64,000 nt of DNA from Candidatus Salinicoccus stercoripullorum (GTDB lineage: Bacteria; Bacillota; Bacilli; Staphylococcales; Salinicoccaceae): assembly GCA_019113295.1 (NCBI GenBank), contig DXHR01000003.1, forward strand, positions 62,001 through 126,000, in the 5' to 3' direction. Shown one piece after another: positions 8,381-20,512 of this stretch. The stretch's first letter is position 1. Every line of letters starts with the position of its first letter. The position numbers and the translations under genes are program-made. The notes under the pieces were generated by a model. That model searched no databases. It saw only the letters and a list, made by a program, of their open reading frames with translations, and was not told the DNA's origin.

Positions 8381-10120
8381 ATGAGAACTCAAACAAAGAC
8401 TGAAATGAAAATTGAAGAGCAGGAGCAGAAGCTAAGGACTGGTGCAGATCTATTCATCGAGACGCTGGTTGAACAGAATGTAGATACAGTATTCGGTTAC
8501 CCGGGGGGTGCCGTACTTCCAATCTACGATGCCATCCATCGTGCTGAAGCACCGTTCCAGCATATCCTGTGCAGACATGAACAGGGCCTCATCCATGCAG
8601 CCGAAGGCTATGCAAGGGTTACAGGAAAGCCGGGCGTCGTCATTGCCACTTCCGGTCCGGGAGCGACAAACCTGGTGACAGGCATTACAGATGCGATGAT
8701 GGATTCTCTTCCGGTGGTTGTATTCACCGGACAGGTATCCACGGCAGTCATTGGGTCGGATGCTTTCCAGGAAGCGGACGTCATCGGAGTAACAACACCG
8801 ATCACGAAACATAACTATCAGGTGACGGATCTTAAGGAGCTTCCGCGGATCATAAACGCAGCATTTCATATTGCGACTACAGGAAGACCCGGACCGGTGG
8901 TTGTGGATATTCCGAAAAACATTGCACAGGAAATTTCCGGAGAAACTTTCAGCGGTGATTTCCACCTGCCGGGCTATCAGCCGACATACAAGCCAAATCC
9001 GATGCAGATCAGAAGGCTGGCTGATGCCCTTGCATCGGCGAAGCGACCGGTATTGCTGGCTGGAGCCGGTGTCCATTTTGCCGGTGCCGACCGGGAATTG
9101 CTCGAATTTTCAGAAAAGCACAATCTCCCGGTGACGACCACACTGCTCGGACTTGGCAGTTTCCCGGGTGAACATAAGCAGGCACTCGGCATGGCGGGCA
9201 TGCATGGGTCGTATGCCGCCAACATGGCAATCTACGAAGCAGACCTGCTCATCAATATCGGAGCAAGATTTGATGACCGCCTGACTGGTGCACTGCAGCA
9301 CTTTGCTCCGGAAGCAAAAGTCGCCCATGTCGATATCGATCCGGCTGAGATCGGTAAAAATGTCAAAACGAACATACCGGTTGTCGGAGATGCAAAAGAG
9401 GCGCTCCGGGGATTGCTTGAAACGGACATTGAAAAAACAGACTGTGCCGAGTGGTACAGGCGTGTAATGGATAACAAAGACAGCAGCCCATTCTGGTTCG
9501 AACGTTCGGATGATCTGATTTCACCGCAGTGGCTGATTGAGGAGCTGCACCGTGAAACAGACGGACAGGCCATCATTACGACGGATGTCGGCCAGCACCA
9601 GATGTGGGCGGCACAGTTCTACCAGTTCAATGAACCTCATAAATGGGTGACTTCTGGTGGTTTGGGGACGATGGGGTTCGGCTTGCCGGCAGCCATCGGA
9701 GCCCAGCTCGGGCGTCCGGAGGAGACAGTGGTATCGATAGTCGGAGACGGCGGTTTCCAGATGACGATGCAGGAGCTTGCGGTCATCAAGCAGCATCAGC
9801 TGCCGATCAAAGTGATCATTGTCAACAATGAAGCGCTCGGGATGGTCAGGCAGTGGCAGGAGAAGTTTTATGAAGAACGTTATTCCTCGTCGCTGATGAC
9901 TGAAAACCCGGACTTTGTCAAATTGGCTGAAGGGTTCGGCATCAGAGGAATCAGGGTATCGAACGAAGCGGAAGTCCCGGAACTGATGAAGGAAGTCTTC
10001 TCCTATGACGGGCCGGTGCTGGTGGATGCCAGAGTGCAGAAACTGGATAAAGTATTCCCGATGGTTGCGCCGGGCAAGGGAAATCATGAAATGCTAGGGG
10101 TGAGAAGATGCAGCGAATAA
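8381..10120 (+). CDS. ilvB: Acetolactate synthase, large catalytic subunit
   Basis: ThDP enzyme condensing pyruvate with pyruvate or 2-ketobutyrate, the first common step of valine/leucine and isoleucine synthesis. 579 aa. The catalytic Glu lies in [19 protein letters not shown]. The ThDP/Mg2+ motif begins GDGGFQM and ends with VNNEALGM near residue 465. The biosynthetic class (AHAS, not catabolic AlsS) is supported by the adjacent regulatory subunit gene, which overlaps it by 13 nt. The ATG at 8381 follows aaggagg at 8365-8371; an upstream in-frame GTG at 8375 is too close to that RBS. Confidence 0.97.
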   Translation: MRTQTKTEMKIEEQEQKLRTGADLFIETLVEQNVDTVFGYPGGAVLPIYDAIHRAEAPFQHILCRHEQGLIHAAEGYARVTGKPGVVIATSGPGATNLVTGITDAMMDSLPVVVFTGQVSTAVIGSDAFQEADVIGVTTPITKHNYQVTDLKELPRIINAAFHIATTGRPGPVVVDIPKNIAQEISGETFSGDFHLPGYQPTYKPNPMQIRRLADALASAKRPVLLAGAGVHFAGADRELLEFSEKHNLPVTTTLLGLGSFPGEHKQALGMAGMHGSYAANMAIYEADLLINIGARFDDRLTGALQHFAPEAKVAHVDIDPAEIGKNVKTNIPVVGDAKEALRGLLETDIEKTDCAEWYRRVMDNKDSSPFWFERSDDLISPQWLIEELHRETDGQAIITTDVGQHQMWAAQFYQFNEPHKWVTSGGLGTMGFGLPAAIGAQLGRPEETVVSIVGDGGFQMTMQELAVIKQHQLPIKVIIVNNEALGMVRQWQEKFYEERYSSSLMTENPDFVKLAEGFGIRGIRVSNEAEVPELMKEVFSYDGPVLVDARVQKLDKVFPMVAPGKGNHEMLGVRRCSE

Positions 10121-10629
10121 TCACAGCCACAGTACAGAATTCGAGTGGTGTCCTGAACAGGATTACAGGGATGCTGTCCAAGAGGGCATTCAATATCGAA
10201 AGCATTACGGTCGGTACGTCCGAAATGGAGGGTATTTCGAAAATGACCTTTGTTGTCGACGTGCCTGATGAGAATAAGATTGAACAGCTGACAAAGCAGC
10301 TGAATAAGCAGATTGATGTACTGAAGGTCAACGATATTACAGACTATTCGATTGTCGCCAGGGAACTCGCACTGATCAAGGTGGGGAGTACGAGTGCGAC
10401 ACGATCTGAAATACAAGGGATCATCGAACCGTTCAGAGCAAGGGTCCTCGATATCTCACGTGACAGCATGATTATCGAGGTGACCGGCAAGCCTGATAAA
10501 ATCGAAGCCCTTGCGGACCTGCTCCAGCCATACGGCATCATCGAACTCAAGCGGACGGGGGTGACTGCTTTCCGACGCGGAAAGCAGCCCGTGAAGCAGG
10601 TTCAGGATTTCAGCACAATCAGCATCTGA
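10108..10629 (+). CDS. ilvN: Acetolactate synthase, small regulatory subunit
   Basis: 173-aa regulatory partner of IlvB. The N-terminal ACT domain is evident ([19 protein letters not shown], then FNIESITVG near residue 30), with a second ACT-like half from about residue 80. It normally activates the large subunit and gives valine feedback inhibition. The start lies within the end of ilvB with gggg tgag upstream, indicating translational coupling. A 74-nt gap precedes ilvC. Confidence 0.96.
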   Translation: MQRIITATVQNSSGVLNRITGMLSKRAFNIESITVGTSEMEGISKMTFVVDVPDENKIEQLTKQLNKQIDVLKVNDITDYSIVARELALIKVGSTSATRSEIQGIIEPFRARVLDISRDSMIIEVTGKPDKIEALADLLQPYGIIELKRTGVTAFRRGKQPVKQVQDFSTISI

Positions 10630-10661
10630 TGCGGTAACAATTGAAACATCCATTATTATAG

Positions 10662-13272
<2,611 letters not shown>

Positions 13273-13296
13273 AAATTAATGGATGGAGGGGTTCAG

Positions 13297-14403
13297 ATGA
13301 AAAAGCAGATTATAATGTTGCCGGGTGACGGCGTCGGAAAAGAAATAATGGAAGGTGCCAGAGCAGTGCTCAATGCTGTGGCAGGTGAACATCATCATGA
13401 ATTCATCTTCCATGAGCATGCAATAGGCGGAAGCGCAATCGACCGCTATGGCACACCGCTGCCTGAAGAAACCGTAAAGGCGTGCAGCAGTGCGGATGCT
13501 GTACTGCTCGGTGCAGTCGGAGGTCCGAAATGGGATCATGTGGAAGCGTCGAAAAGACCTGAAAGAGGGTTGCTTGGAATACGTAAATCACTCGGACTGT
13601 ACGCAAATCTGCGCCCAGTGAAGGGATTCAGTTCCCTCGTTCATTCCTCTCCATTAAAAACTGAAATCGTTGACGGCTGTGACATCCTGATTGTACGTGA
13701 ACTGACCGGCGGCCTTTATTTCGGAACACCAAGCGAAAGAAGGGAAGGCGGCCGGTCGGTTGTCGATACACTCAAGTATACCCGGGAGGAAATTGAACGG
13801 ATCGTTGAAAAGGGATTCGAGTCGGCCAGGATGAGGCGCAGGAAGCTTACATCCGTTGACAAGGCGAATGTCCTTGAATCCAGCCGGATGTGGAGGGAAG
13901 TGGTCGAAGAGAAAGCGCAGGGCTATCCGGATGTCGAGGTTGAACACCTGCTTGTTGATGCAGCTGCCATGAAACTGATTACAGATCCTCGGCAGTTCGA
14001 CGTCATTGTGACGGAAAATCTCTTCGGTGACATCCTGAGTGATGAAGCATCGGTATTGACAGGATCGCTCGGCATGCTGCCGTCGGCAAGCATCCGTACA
14101 GATGGTGTCGGACTCTATGAGCCTGTACACGGATCGGCACCGGACATCGCCGGGCAGGATATCGCAAACCCGCTTGGCATGATCCTTTCAGGAGCGATGA
14201 TGCTCAGGCATTCATTTGGAATGGAAGACGAAGCGGATGAAATAGAACGTGCAGTCAGTGACACGCTTGAGGCCGGATATCATACAGCCGACCTGGATTC
14301 GGAAGGTGGCCGCGTTGTCGGCACCCGCGAAATGGCGGAAAAAGTGATTGAAAATCTTTCGACCAAAAGCATTTCGAATGCAATTTGCAGCTCATATATG
14401 TAG
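13297..14403 (+). CDS. leuB: 3-Isopropylmalate dehydrogenase
   Basis: NAD-dependent oxidative decarboxylase of leucine synthesis. 368 aa, with core motifs [11 protein letters not shown] at the start, the substrate loop with [21 protein letters not shown] near residue 87-107, [13 protein letters not shown] near residue 188, and [12 protein letters not shown]. The ATG at 13297 has ggagggg at 13285-13291. The last ~15 residues ([12 protein letters not shown]) are unusually long and not conserved in my memory of the family. leuC starts 17 nt after the stop. Confidence 0.96.
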   Translation: MKKQIIMLPGDGVGKEIMEGARAVLNAVAGEHHHEFIFHEHAIGGSAIDRYGTPLPEETVKACSSADAVLLGAVGGPKWDHVEASKRPERGLLGIRKSLGLYANLRPVKGFSSLVHSSPLKTEIVDGCDILIVRELTGGLYFGTPSERREGGRSVVDTLKYTREEIERIVEKGFESARMRRRKLTSVDKANVLESSRMWREVVEEKAQGYPDVEVEHLLVDAAAMKLITDPRQFDVIVTENLFGDILSDEASVLTGSLGMLPSASIRTDGVGLYEPVHGSAPDIAGQDIANPLGMILSGAMMLRHSFGMEDEADEIERAVSDTLEAGYHTADLDSEGGRVVGTREMAEKVIENLSTKSISNAICSSYM

Positions 14404-14420
14404 GGAAAAGGTGTAATGAT

Positions 14421-15824
14421 ATGGGAAAAACAATTATTGAAAAAATCTGGGAAAATCATATAGTGCATTCGGAGGCGGATAAGCCTGATCTGATCTATAT
14501 CGATCAGCATCTTGTCCATGAAGTGACTTCGCCGCAGGCTTTTGAAGGCCTGCGCCTGAATGACCGCAAAGTCCGGCGTCCGGACCTGACATATGCCACG
14601 ATGGATCACAACGTTCCGACCAGGGACAGGGATGTCATCAAAGATGAAATTTCGAAGAAACAGATGGAAACACTCAGAAAAAACTGTGCCGACTTCGGCA
14701 TCAGGCTTGCCGATATGCATCATCCAGACCAGGGCATCGTCCACGTCATCGGGCCACAGCTCGGACTCACCCAACCGGGCAGGACAATCGTCTGCGGCGA
14801 CAGTCATACATCCACACATGGAGCCTTCGGCGCCCTTGCTTTCGGCATCGGTACGAGTGAGGTCGAGCATGTGCTCGCGACTCAGACGCTGATGCAGTCC
14901 GAACCCAGGACGATGAATGTCAGGGTGAATGGTGCCCTTGCAGCGGGTGTGACTGCGAAAGATCTGATCTTGGCGATCATTGCAAAATTCGGAGTGAAAT
15001 TCGGCACAGGCCATGTCATTGAATATACGGGTGAAGCCATACGGAAGCTGTCGATGGAAGGCCGCATGACAGTGTGCAACATGTCCATCGAAGGCGGTGC
15101 ACGCGCAGGACTGATCAGTCCCGATGCGACGACGGTGGAATTCCTGCGGGGTCGGGAATATGTGCCGGAAGGCGGGGCATACGATGAACTGGCCGAAAAA
15201 TGGCTGGAGCTGGCAACGGATGAAGATGCAGAATACGATGTCACTCTTGAAATCGATGCAACGGAAGTCGAACCCCAGGTGTCGTGGGGGACAAACCCGG
15301 GCATGGTCGTGCCTATCAGTGCGGCAACACCTAAAATATCCGATGTTGAGAATAAGGATGAAGTCAAAAGGGCCCTTGAATATATGGGTCTCAGGGAGGA
15401 TCAGCCGATTTCTTCCATAGAAATCGACCATGTATTCATCGGCTCCTGTACGAACTCCAGGCTGCCGGATCTTCAGAGTGCGGCGGATATCGTGAAGGGG
15501 CGCCGTGTCAAAGATGGTGTCCGGGCGATTGTTGTTCCGGGTTCGTTCAGCGTCAAGATGCAGGCAGAAGAGCTTGGTTTGGACAGGATCTTCAAGGATG
15601 CCGGATTCGAATGGCGGGAATCCGGATGCAGCATGTGTCTTGCGATGAATGATGATATCGTCCCTGCAGGCGGGCGCTGTGCATCCACTTCAAACCGTAA
15701 TTTTGAAGGCAGACAGGGATCGGGAGCACGTACGCATCTTGTCAGTCCTGAAATGGCTGCTGTGGCTGCCATCGAAGGGACTTTCACGGATGTAAGGAAA
15801 TTCAAAGCCGGGGTACCGAGTTAG
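14421..15824 (+). CDS. leuC: 3-Isopropylmalate dehydratase, large subunit
   Basis: Large subunit of the aconitase-type isopropylmalate isomerase. 467 aa. The 4Fe-4S cysteines are in GSCTNSR near residue 347 and CSMCLAMN near residue 407, and the [13 protein letters not shown] motif is near residue 130. The ATG at 14421 has a modest aaaaggtg RBS; a frame back to 14385 overlaps leuB and lacks an RBS. It works with LeuD, encoded 11 nt downstream. Confidence 0.97.
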   Translation: MGKTIIEKIWENHIVHSEADKPDLIYIDQHLVHEVTSPQAFEGLRLNDRKVRRPDLTYATMDHNVPTRDRDVIKDEISKKQMETLRKNCADFGIRLADMHHPDQGIVHVIGPQLGLTQPGRTIVCGDSHTSTHGAFGALAFGIGTSEVEHVLATQTLMQSEPRTMNVRVNGALAAGVTAKDLILAIIAKFGVKFGTGHVIEYTGEAIRKLSMEGRMTVCNMSIEGGARAGLISPDATTVEFLRGREYVPEGGAYDELAEKWLELATDEDAEYDVTLEIDATEVEPQVSWGTNPGMVVPISAATPKISDVENKDEVKRALEYMGLREDQPISSIEIDHVFIGSCTNSRLPDLQSAADIVKGRRVKDGVRAIVVPGSFSVKMQAEELGLDRIFKDAGFEWRESGCSMCLAMNDDIVPAGGRCASTSNRNFEGRQGSGARTHLVSPEMAAVAAIEGTFTDVRKFKAGVPS

Positions 15825-15835
15825 GAGGAGAGAAT

Positions 15836-16459
15836 ATGGAAGCGATCAGCGAACATAAAGGGAAGGTGTTCCCGCTTGAAAGAAGCAACGTGGATACGGA
15901 TCAGATCATTCCAAAACAGTTTCTGAAACGTGTCGAAAGGACCGGATTCGGACAGTTTGTATTCCACAACTGGCGTTTTGACGATGAGGGAAACAGGCGC
16001 GACGGTTTTGAACTGGATGATGCGAAGTTTGAAGGCGCCTCTGTTCTCCTCGCGGGTGAAAACTTCGGCTGCGGATCTTCCAGGGAGCACGCCCCTTGGG
16101 CACTCCTGGATTATGGATTCAGAGTAATCATTGCACCAAGCTATGCAGATATCTTCTATAATAATGCATTCAAGAACGGCATCATACTCATCAAGGCTGA
16201 TGAGGAAAAGGTCAAGAATTGGATGCGGAAATCGGAGGATGGCACATACAACATCCATGTAGACCTGAAGCAGCAGGAAATTACAGATGATGATGGAAAC
16301 GCCGTACCTTTCGATATCCCGGGGTACCACAAGGAGAAACTTCTGAACGGTTGGGATGATATCGCATTGACCTTACTGCTCGACGGGAAAATCAAGGAAT
16401 ATGAGGCCAGGCAGCCCGAGGCTGTTACACCCCTCGCCAACGACGGGATTTTTAAATAA
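15836..16459 (+). CDS. leuD: 3-Isopropylmalate dehydratase, small subunit
   Basis: 207-aa small (swivel) subunit of isopropylmalate isomerase. Signature motifs are NVDTDQIIPKQFLKR near residue 20 and GENFGCGSSREHAPWAL near residue 70. Strong aggaggag RBS. It is followed by a short AT-rich gap before the threonine dehydratase gene. Confidence 0.97.
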   Translation: MEAISEHKGKVFPLERSNVDTDQIIPKQFLKRVERTGFGQFVFHNWRFDDEGNRRDGFELDDAKFEGASVLLAGENFGCGSSREHAPWALLDYGFRVIIAPSYADIFYNNAFKNGIILIKADEEKVKNWMRKSEDGTYNIHVDLKQQEITDDDGNAVPFDIPGYHKEKLLNGWDDIALTLLLDGKIKEYEARQPEAVTPLANDGIFK

Positions 16460-16514
16460 TATAAATTTCAAATCCAAAATACTAATCAAGGAGTGTGAAT
16501 TACATGGGGATTTC

Positions 16515-17510
16515 CTGACTGGTGGATTAGTCCATGACGCCTGGAAGCGTTTGGACCCTGTAGTCCATCAAACACCGATACGCACATCAGCTACTACGAA
16601 TCTGCGCACTGGCAAAAATATCTATTTCAAAATGGAGAACCAGCAAAAAACCGGGGCTTTCAAATTCAGGGGTGCCAGCTACAAGCTTATGCGCCTCTCC
16701 CGCGCTGAACTTGACCGCGGCGTGATCACTGCTTCAGCGGGCAATCACGCACAGGGGCTTGCCCTTGCCGCCTACAAACTGGGTGTCAAAGCAACGATCT
16801 ATATGGCAGAGGCAACACCTGAAGCAAAAGTAGAAGCGACAAGAGGATACGGTGCCAAAGTCGTACTCACCGGAGAAAGTTTCCAGGAGGCTTTTGAAGC
16901 TTCACTGAAGCAGCAGGAAAGATGCGGCGCCACATATGTGCATCCTTTTGACGACTATGACATCATGGCGGGCCAGGGGACGATTGCCCTCGAGCTGCTC
17001 GAGCAGGTGAAAACGATCGATACCATCGTCGTGCCTATTGGAGGCGGCGGACTCATCAGCGGCATCGCTATCGGAGCCAAATCGGTCAACCCGGATATAA
17101 AAATCATAGGAGTGCAGGCGGAAGCTGCGCCTGCAATGCATACCGCATTTCACCGGGGTGTCGTCAGAAAGCTGGATAAAGTCTCTACGATTGCCGAAGG
17201 CATTGCTGTAAAACAGCCCGGCGAAAACACACTGCCGCTCATCAACAATTATGTTGATGACATCATAACGGTAAGCGAAGAAGAAATCGCAGACGCCATA
17301 GTGAATATGCTCGAACGCGGCAAGTCATTGGTTGAAGGCGCAGGTGCAGCTGCATTCGCGGGATTATTGTCACACAATGATCAGATCGATTCCAGGCATT
17401 GTGGAGTAATCGTCAGCGGCGGCAATTTTGATATCAGCCGTATGGCCGAAATACAGTCGCTCGCAAATCAGTTGAAACCCGAACAGTCCCACGCTGCCCT
17501 CGCATTCTAA
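16515..17510 (+). CDS. ilvA: Threonine dehydratase, short TdcB-like form, start disrupted or non-canonical
   Basis: PLP enzyme converting threonine to 2-ketobutyrate, the entry to isoleucine. About 331 residues are in frame. The PLP lysine is in GAFKFRGAS, with SAGNHAQG and the phosphate-binding GGGGLISG. The protein ends near SGGNFDISRM, so the C-terminal ACT-like regulatory domain of biosynthetic IlvA (about 420 aa) is absent, as in catabolic TdcB. A good RBS (aaggag, 16489-16494) precedes ATG 16504, but that frame stops after MGIS at TGA 16516-16518. The enzyme frame has only CTG 16515 (overlapping that TGA) or TTG 16551. A one-base deletion, or restart at CTG, could explain this. Confidence 0.85.
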   Translation: MTGGLVHDAWKRLDPVVHQTPIRTSATTNLRTGKNIYFKMENQQKTGAFKFRGASYKLMRLSRAELDRGVITASAGNHAQGLALAAYKLGVKATIYMAEATPEAKVEATRGYGAKVVLTGESFQEAFEASLKQQERCGATYVHPFDDYDIMAGQGTIALELLEQVKTIDTIVVPIGGGGLISGIAIGAKSVNPDIKIIGVQAEAAPAMHTAFHRGVVRKLDKVSTIAEGIAVKQPGENTLPLINNYVDDIITVSEEEIADAIVNMLERGKSLVEGAGAAAFAGLLSHNDQIDSRHCGVIVSGGNFDISRMAEIQSLANQLKPEQSHAALAF

Positions 17511-17545
17511 ATTATGTAATATGCGGGGACATGCAGGGATTCACG

Positions 17546-17574
17546 CCCGCCACTTATTGTGGCGGGTTATTTTT
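17546..17574 (+). terminator. Rho-independent terminator of the ilv-leu operon
   Basis: CCCGCCAC-ttatt-GTGGCGGG perfect 8-bp stem followed by TTATTTTTAC, 35 nt after the ilvA stop. Confidence 0.92.
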
Positions 17575-17621
17575 ACATAAAAGAACCGGAATCGAAGGGT
17601 GCCGATCCGGTTCATATATCA

Positions 17622-18233
17622 TCAGTACAATCTGACAAGCCTGTCCATTACCGTTTCCAGGTCTTTGATGAATGCTTCGTCACTTTCAAATGCTTCATCA
17701 TCCGGGCGATAAACTTTCCCAACAAGAAATTCGCCTTTTTTAACATTTTTCAGTCGGACGAGACCTGCTTCCAGATCTTCATCGCTCATGTCGGCAAGCG
17801 GTGTCTTTTTCGGTTTCATATGGTCGAGAGACACCTCATAGCTTTGCGGGAAATCGCGGAAAATCCCGAAGTCATCAAGCCATTTGTCTGCAGCGGCCTT
17901 TTTATCCGGCGATTCATATATGACGCCGTACATGCAGAAAGCATGGTCGCCGAACAGGCCGATCTGGAAGTGCGGCATCATCTTGTAGCCGCGCGGATTC
18001 GTGCTGAAGCTTACCCATGTGTCATCCGGCGGGTTCGTTTTTCTGCGGGCATGTTTTGCCACATGGGCAAACTGCTCCTCCCCCGTGAGTTCTGTCAGGT
18101 ATTCACTGAAGTGGCTCCCCAGATTTTCAAGTTTCGGGCGGATATTTTCTATGAGAGCATTCATCCTTGGTTCCAAGCCCTCGATATCGAACACTTTAAA
18201 ATCTTTTTCTGTAAAATGGTAATCTGGCATCAT
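17622..18233 (-). CDS. DUF1054 / UPF0637 family protein (YktB-like)
   Basis: 203-aa soluble protein of the UPF0637 family, found in the same position next to the inositol-monophosphatase gene in staphylococci and Bacillus (yktB). Recognisable features are FTEKDFKVFDIEGLEPRM at the N-terminus, HARRKTNPPDDTWVSFSTN near residue 62 and GYKMMPHFQIGLF. No catalytic residues are known to me; function unknown. RBS aaaggag lies 4 nt before ATG 18233 and 7 nt before ATG 18230, so either may be used. Divergent from the next gene. Confidence 0.9.
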   Translation of the reverse strand: MMPDYHFTEKDFKVFDIEGLEPRMNALIENIRPKLENLGSHFSEYLTELTGEEQFAHVAKHARRKTNPPDDTWVSFSTNPRGYKMMPHFQIGLFGDHAFCMYGVIYESPDKKAAADKWLDDFGIFRDFPQSYEVSLDHMKPKKTPLADMSDEDLEAGLVRLKNVKKGEFLVGKVYRPDDEAFESDEAFIKDLETVMDRLVRLY

Positions 18234-18307
18234 GCGTCTCCTTTCAAAACATTACTTATATGATAGAATAATCGGTAACGGCAATCAAACATTTGAGGTG
18301 GACATTT

Positions 18308-19123
18308 ATGGAAATTTACGAGTTTGGAAAAGAACTGATCAATGAAGCGGGCGATTTCATCAGAAAAAGGATGCTTGAGGACTTCAGGGTTGATGCAAAA
18401 CTGAACCCGAATGACCTGGTCACTGATGTCGACCATGAAACTGAAGCGTTCATATACGATCGGATACTTGAATGCTGGCCGGATCACAGGATCATAGGCG
18501 AAGAAGGGCACGGCACAGATGTGGAAGATACCTGTGGTATCCTCTGGATAGTGGACCCGATTGACGGTACACTGAATTTTGTGCATCAGCTTCAGAACTT
18601 TGCCATTTCCATTGGTGTCTATATCGACGGGGAACCGTATGCCGGTTTTATCCTTGATGTCATGAATGACAATCTGTACCATGCCGGAGCGGGGAAAGGA
18701 GCGTATAAGAATGATGCCCGCCTTGGCAGGGTGCAGGATACCTCCCTCGCGAAGTCACTCGTTGCACTCAATTCGAACTGGGTGATCAAAGAAGGGATCG
18801 GGCGTACGTTCACCGAAGTCGTAAGAGATGCGCGGAGCACGCGTTCCTACGGTTCGGCAGCACTGGATTTTGTAAACACCGCCCAGGGCATAGTAAGTGC
18901 TGCTCTTTTCTTCAGACTGCACCCATGGGATTACGCCGCAGGCATGATCATCCTGGCTGAAACGGGTGGTATCACGACAAACCTGCTTGGTGAAGAGATC
19001 AGCATCCTGAATAGGGACAGCGTGCTGGCAGGGAACCCTGGAATCCATGAAGAACTGCAACAATATTTCATACATGATGAGGAGTTCATTACCAGTCATC
19101 GGAAGGCTCACGGCGAAAAATAA
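18308..19123 (+). CDS. Inositol monophosphatase family protein (SuhB/YktC-like)
   Basis: Mg2+-dependent phosphatase of the inositol monophosphatase superfamily, 271 aa. Metal ligands are visible in GEEGH (near residue 65), DPIDGTLNF (near residue 83) and HPWDYAAG (near residue 200). The substrate may be inositol phosphate, NADP(H) or another small phosphate; the sequence cannot decide. The ATG at 18308 follows gaggtgg; a longer frame to 18293 starts within the RBS. Its end overlaps the convergent zinc-ribbon ORF by 16 nt. Confidence 0.92.
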   Translation: MEIYEFGKELINEAGDFIRKRMLEDFRVDAKLNPNDLVTDVDHETEAFIYDRILECWPDHRIIGEEGHGTDVEDTCGILWIVDPIDGTLNFVHQLQNFAISIGVYIDGEPYAGFILDVMNDNLYHAGAGKGAYKNDARLGRVQDTSLAKSLVALNSNWVIKEGIGRTFTEVVRDARSTRSYGSAALDFVNTAQGIVSAALFFRLHPWDYAAGMIILAETGGITTNLLGEEISILNRDSVLAGNPGIHEELQQYFIHDEEFITSHRKAHGEK

Positions 19124-19407
19124 TATATACGCTCCCTGTTGTCCAGCTTCCTGAAGTTGGACTTTATTATTTTTTGCAGTGTATATTCGGTAAGGCCGAT
19201 GTTAATATGGTCTTTTATGTCCCGTCTCGTATACACTTCATCGGGTATGATCTTCGTATAATGCAGGAAATAGTCCCGGATCTGATCCTCAACCCCCACC
19301 ACAACTCCGCAGTCGCTGCACATGAAAAGCCTGCTGCTCAGAATATCCATATCAAATGAATGGCAGTCGGAACATTTGATGCCTTTTTTAAAACTTTCCA
19401 TATCCAC
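19108..19407 (-). CDS. Zinc-ribbon/HTH-like fragment, probably the 3' part of the upstream NERD-like gene
   Basis: 99-aa frame beginning at a GTG with no convincing RBS. It opens with a four-cysteine zinc ribbon (CSDC...CSDCG, about residues 12-34). A basic helical segment follows (EVYTRRDIKDHIN, then LTEYTLQKIIKSNFRKL) that resembles a small helix-turn-helix. The frame is open upstream of the GTG as far as the A-run where the preceding gene stops. Adding one A at 19432-19437 fuses the two into a single protein of about 294 residues. I therefore read it as the C-terminal part of one frameshifted gene; independent expression is possible but unsupported. Confidence 0.6.
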   Translation of the reverse strand: MDMESFKKGIKCSDCHSFDMDILSSRLFMCSDCGVVVGVEDQIRDYFLHYTKIIPDEVYTRRDIKDHINIGLTEYTLQKIIKSNFRKLDNRERIYYFSP

Positions 19408-19427
19408 AGTGTACTCTCTGCAGCTTT

Positions 19428-19991
19428 TCAGAATTTTTTCGAAGCCGCATGGTGGTTCTTTTTTCTGATCACCGCCGAGTGCTCTATCGCTTTCAGATAA
19501 TACGGCAGATTCTTCACATCGAGGAACAGCTCAGAACGTCTGCCCTGGAGTCTGAATCCGCTGTTCATCATTACATATTTCAAAATGATTGGCCGCTGAT
19601 ACTTCCCTTCATCGATGAGCTGGGAACGGAACATTTCATAAATGCGTTCACTCCTGTTCAAATCAAGTGCCGCTTCATGGTTTTCCCTGCAGAGTATGTT
19701 GAAAGGATTGATGTAGAATTCACCTGCAAGGTCATGCAGTACGAAAAGGTAATAGCAGTAATCTGTCACGATGAGCACGTTGACGATTTCATAATCACTG
19801 TCGATGAGCATTTCTGTATGCCAGTGGATACTCATATTCTGAGTCTTGACCCTGGCCAGTTCCATTTCGAATCTGGCCTCCAGTTTTTCCATGCGCTGCA
19901 TTGCACGGAACTCCTGTTTTTCTGTATCGGAGAAGGGGAGGCGGTTGTAAAGGAACTCATACACTTTCAGTTTTTCATGCTTCTCTCTCAT
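19428..19991 (-). CDS. NERD-like (nuclease-related domain) protein, degenerate and probably truncated by frameshift
   Basis: 187-aa protein whose layout follows NERD-domain proteins of Bacillales: an N-terminal helical region, a core resembling the QID...EVKNYSG segment, and a later region ending GRRSELFLDVKNLPYYLKAI. The expected catalytic residues are replaced here (EIVNVLIV and FVLHDLAGE), so nuclease activity is doubtful. The ATG at 19991 is supported by caggagtga. The frame ends at SKKF just after an A6 run (19432-19437), and the continuing frame encodes the zinc-ribbon part. The gene has no counterpart here in the staphylococcal order that I recall. Family assignment is moderate. Confidence 0.6.
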   Translation of the reverse strand: MREKHEKLKVYEFLYNRLPFSDTEKQEFRAMQRMEKLEARFEMELARVKTQNMSIHWHTEMLIDSDYEIVNVLIVTDYCYYLFVLHDLAGEFYINPFNILCRENHEAALDLNRSERIYEMFRSQLIDEGKYQRPIILKYVMMNSGFRLQGRRSELFLDVKNLPYYLKAIEHSAVIRKKNHHAASKKF

Positions 19992-20079
19992 TTCTGTCAC
20001 TCCTGTCAGTTGAATTACAGCCATTGTCGGCTCTGAGTGAATTTTGTGCAAAGCGCAGAAGTTTGAAAATCGGCATGAA

Positions 20080-20128
20080 AAAAGGAGGATTTCAGAAAAA
20101 CAGAGCCCTGTTTCCCATAATCCTCCTG
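20080..20128 (-). terminator. Terminator of the ylaF-like gene (minus strand)
   Basis: On the minus strand AGGAGGATT pairs with AATCCTCCT, with a smaller AACAG/CTGTT hairpin in the loop, followed by TTTTTTC. Confidence 0.75.
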
Positions 20129-20159
20129 TTCAGCGGACAGAAGACCGATATTTGCAGTG

Positions 20160-20351
20160 CTACAGCCAGCCGTTTTCCCTGTATTTCTTCTTCAGTGTGA
20201 AACCGATGCCGAATATGGCGACGAACAGTACAACAGATAATATGGCCATAAGCGGCATTGCTTCCGCGATGAATACAGAGAAAGCGACCATCATCAGGAC
20301 TGCGAGTGTCGCAAGCACCGCAAAAATCGATTTCGATTTCTTTTGAGCCAT
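20160..20351 (-). CDS. DUF5325-type small membrane protein (YlaF-like)
   Basis: 63-aa protein with a basic N-terminus (MAQKKSKS) and two closely spaced hydrophobic segments (residues 9-30 and 33-53), ending in KKKYRENGWL. It matches the small YlaF/DUF5325 type encoded beside typA in Bacillus. RBS aaaggga lies 9 nt upstream of the ATG. Divergent from typA. Function unknown. Confidence 0.8.
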   Translation of the reverse strand: MAQKKSKSIFAVLATLAVLMMVAFSVFIAEAMPLMAILSVVLFVAIFGIGFTLKKKYRENGWL

Positions 20352-20457
20352 AGATAAACATCCCTTTCGAAGTGCTTTCAGGCGATATTATACCACAATT
20401 CCGTCAGTATTTATATGAAATCCCTGTATTTGCAGGGTGTAATTATAGTTCGTATTA

Positions 20458-20466
20458 TGATATAAT
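20458..20466 (+). promoter_or_regulatory. Extended -10 promoter element of typA
   Basis: TGATATAAT is a TGnTATAAT extended -10 with a consensus hexamer at 20461-20466. No good -35 is present at 17 nt, which extended -10 promoters tolerate. It lies 46 nt before the typA start. Confidence 0.6.
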
Positions 20467-20512
20467 AGTTAAGTTATGAAAGAGTAATTCTAAAAACGAA
20501 GGGAAAGTCTTG

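Noticed and set aside
8450..9076. 208-aa antisense ORF over ilvB
   Set aside because: Shadow of a fully supported gene; composition not protein-like.
14280..15431. 383-aa antisense ORF over leuC
   Set aside because: Lies fully opposite leuB/leuC with their clear protein signatures. It has no RBS and no recognisable motif, and is a by-product of third-position codon bias.
16401..16514. Extension of ilvA upstream into leuD
   Set aside because: The residues encoded there are not conserved enzyme sequence and overlap leuD; the frame is open only by chance.
17559..18263. 234-aa plus-strand ORF opposite the yktB-like gene
   Set aside because: The opposite strand encodes a UPF0637 protein with a good RBS and expected neighbours; this frame starts in a terminator region.
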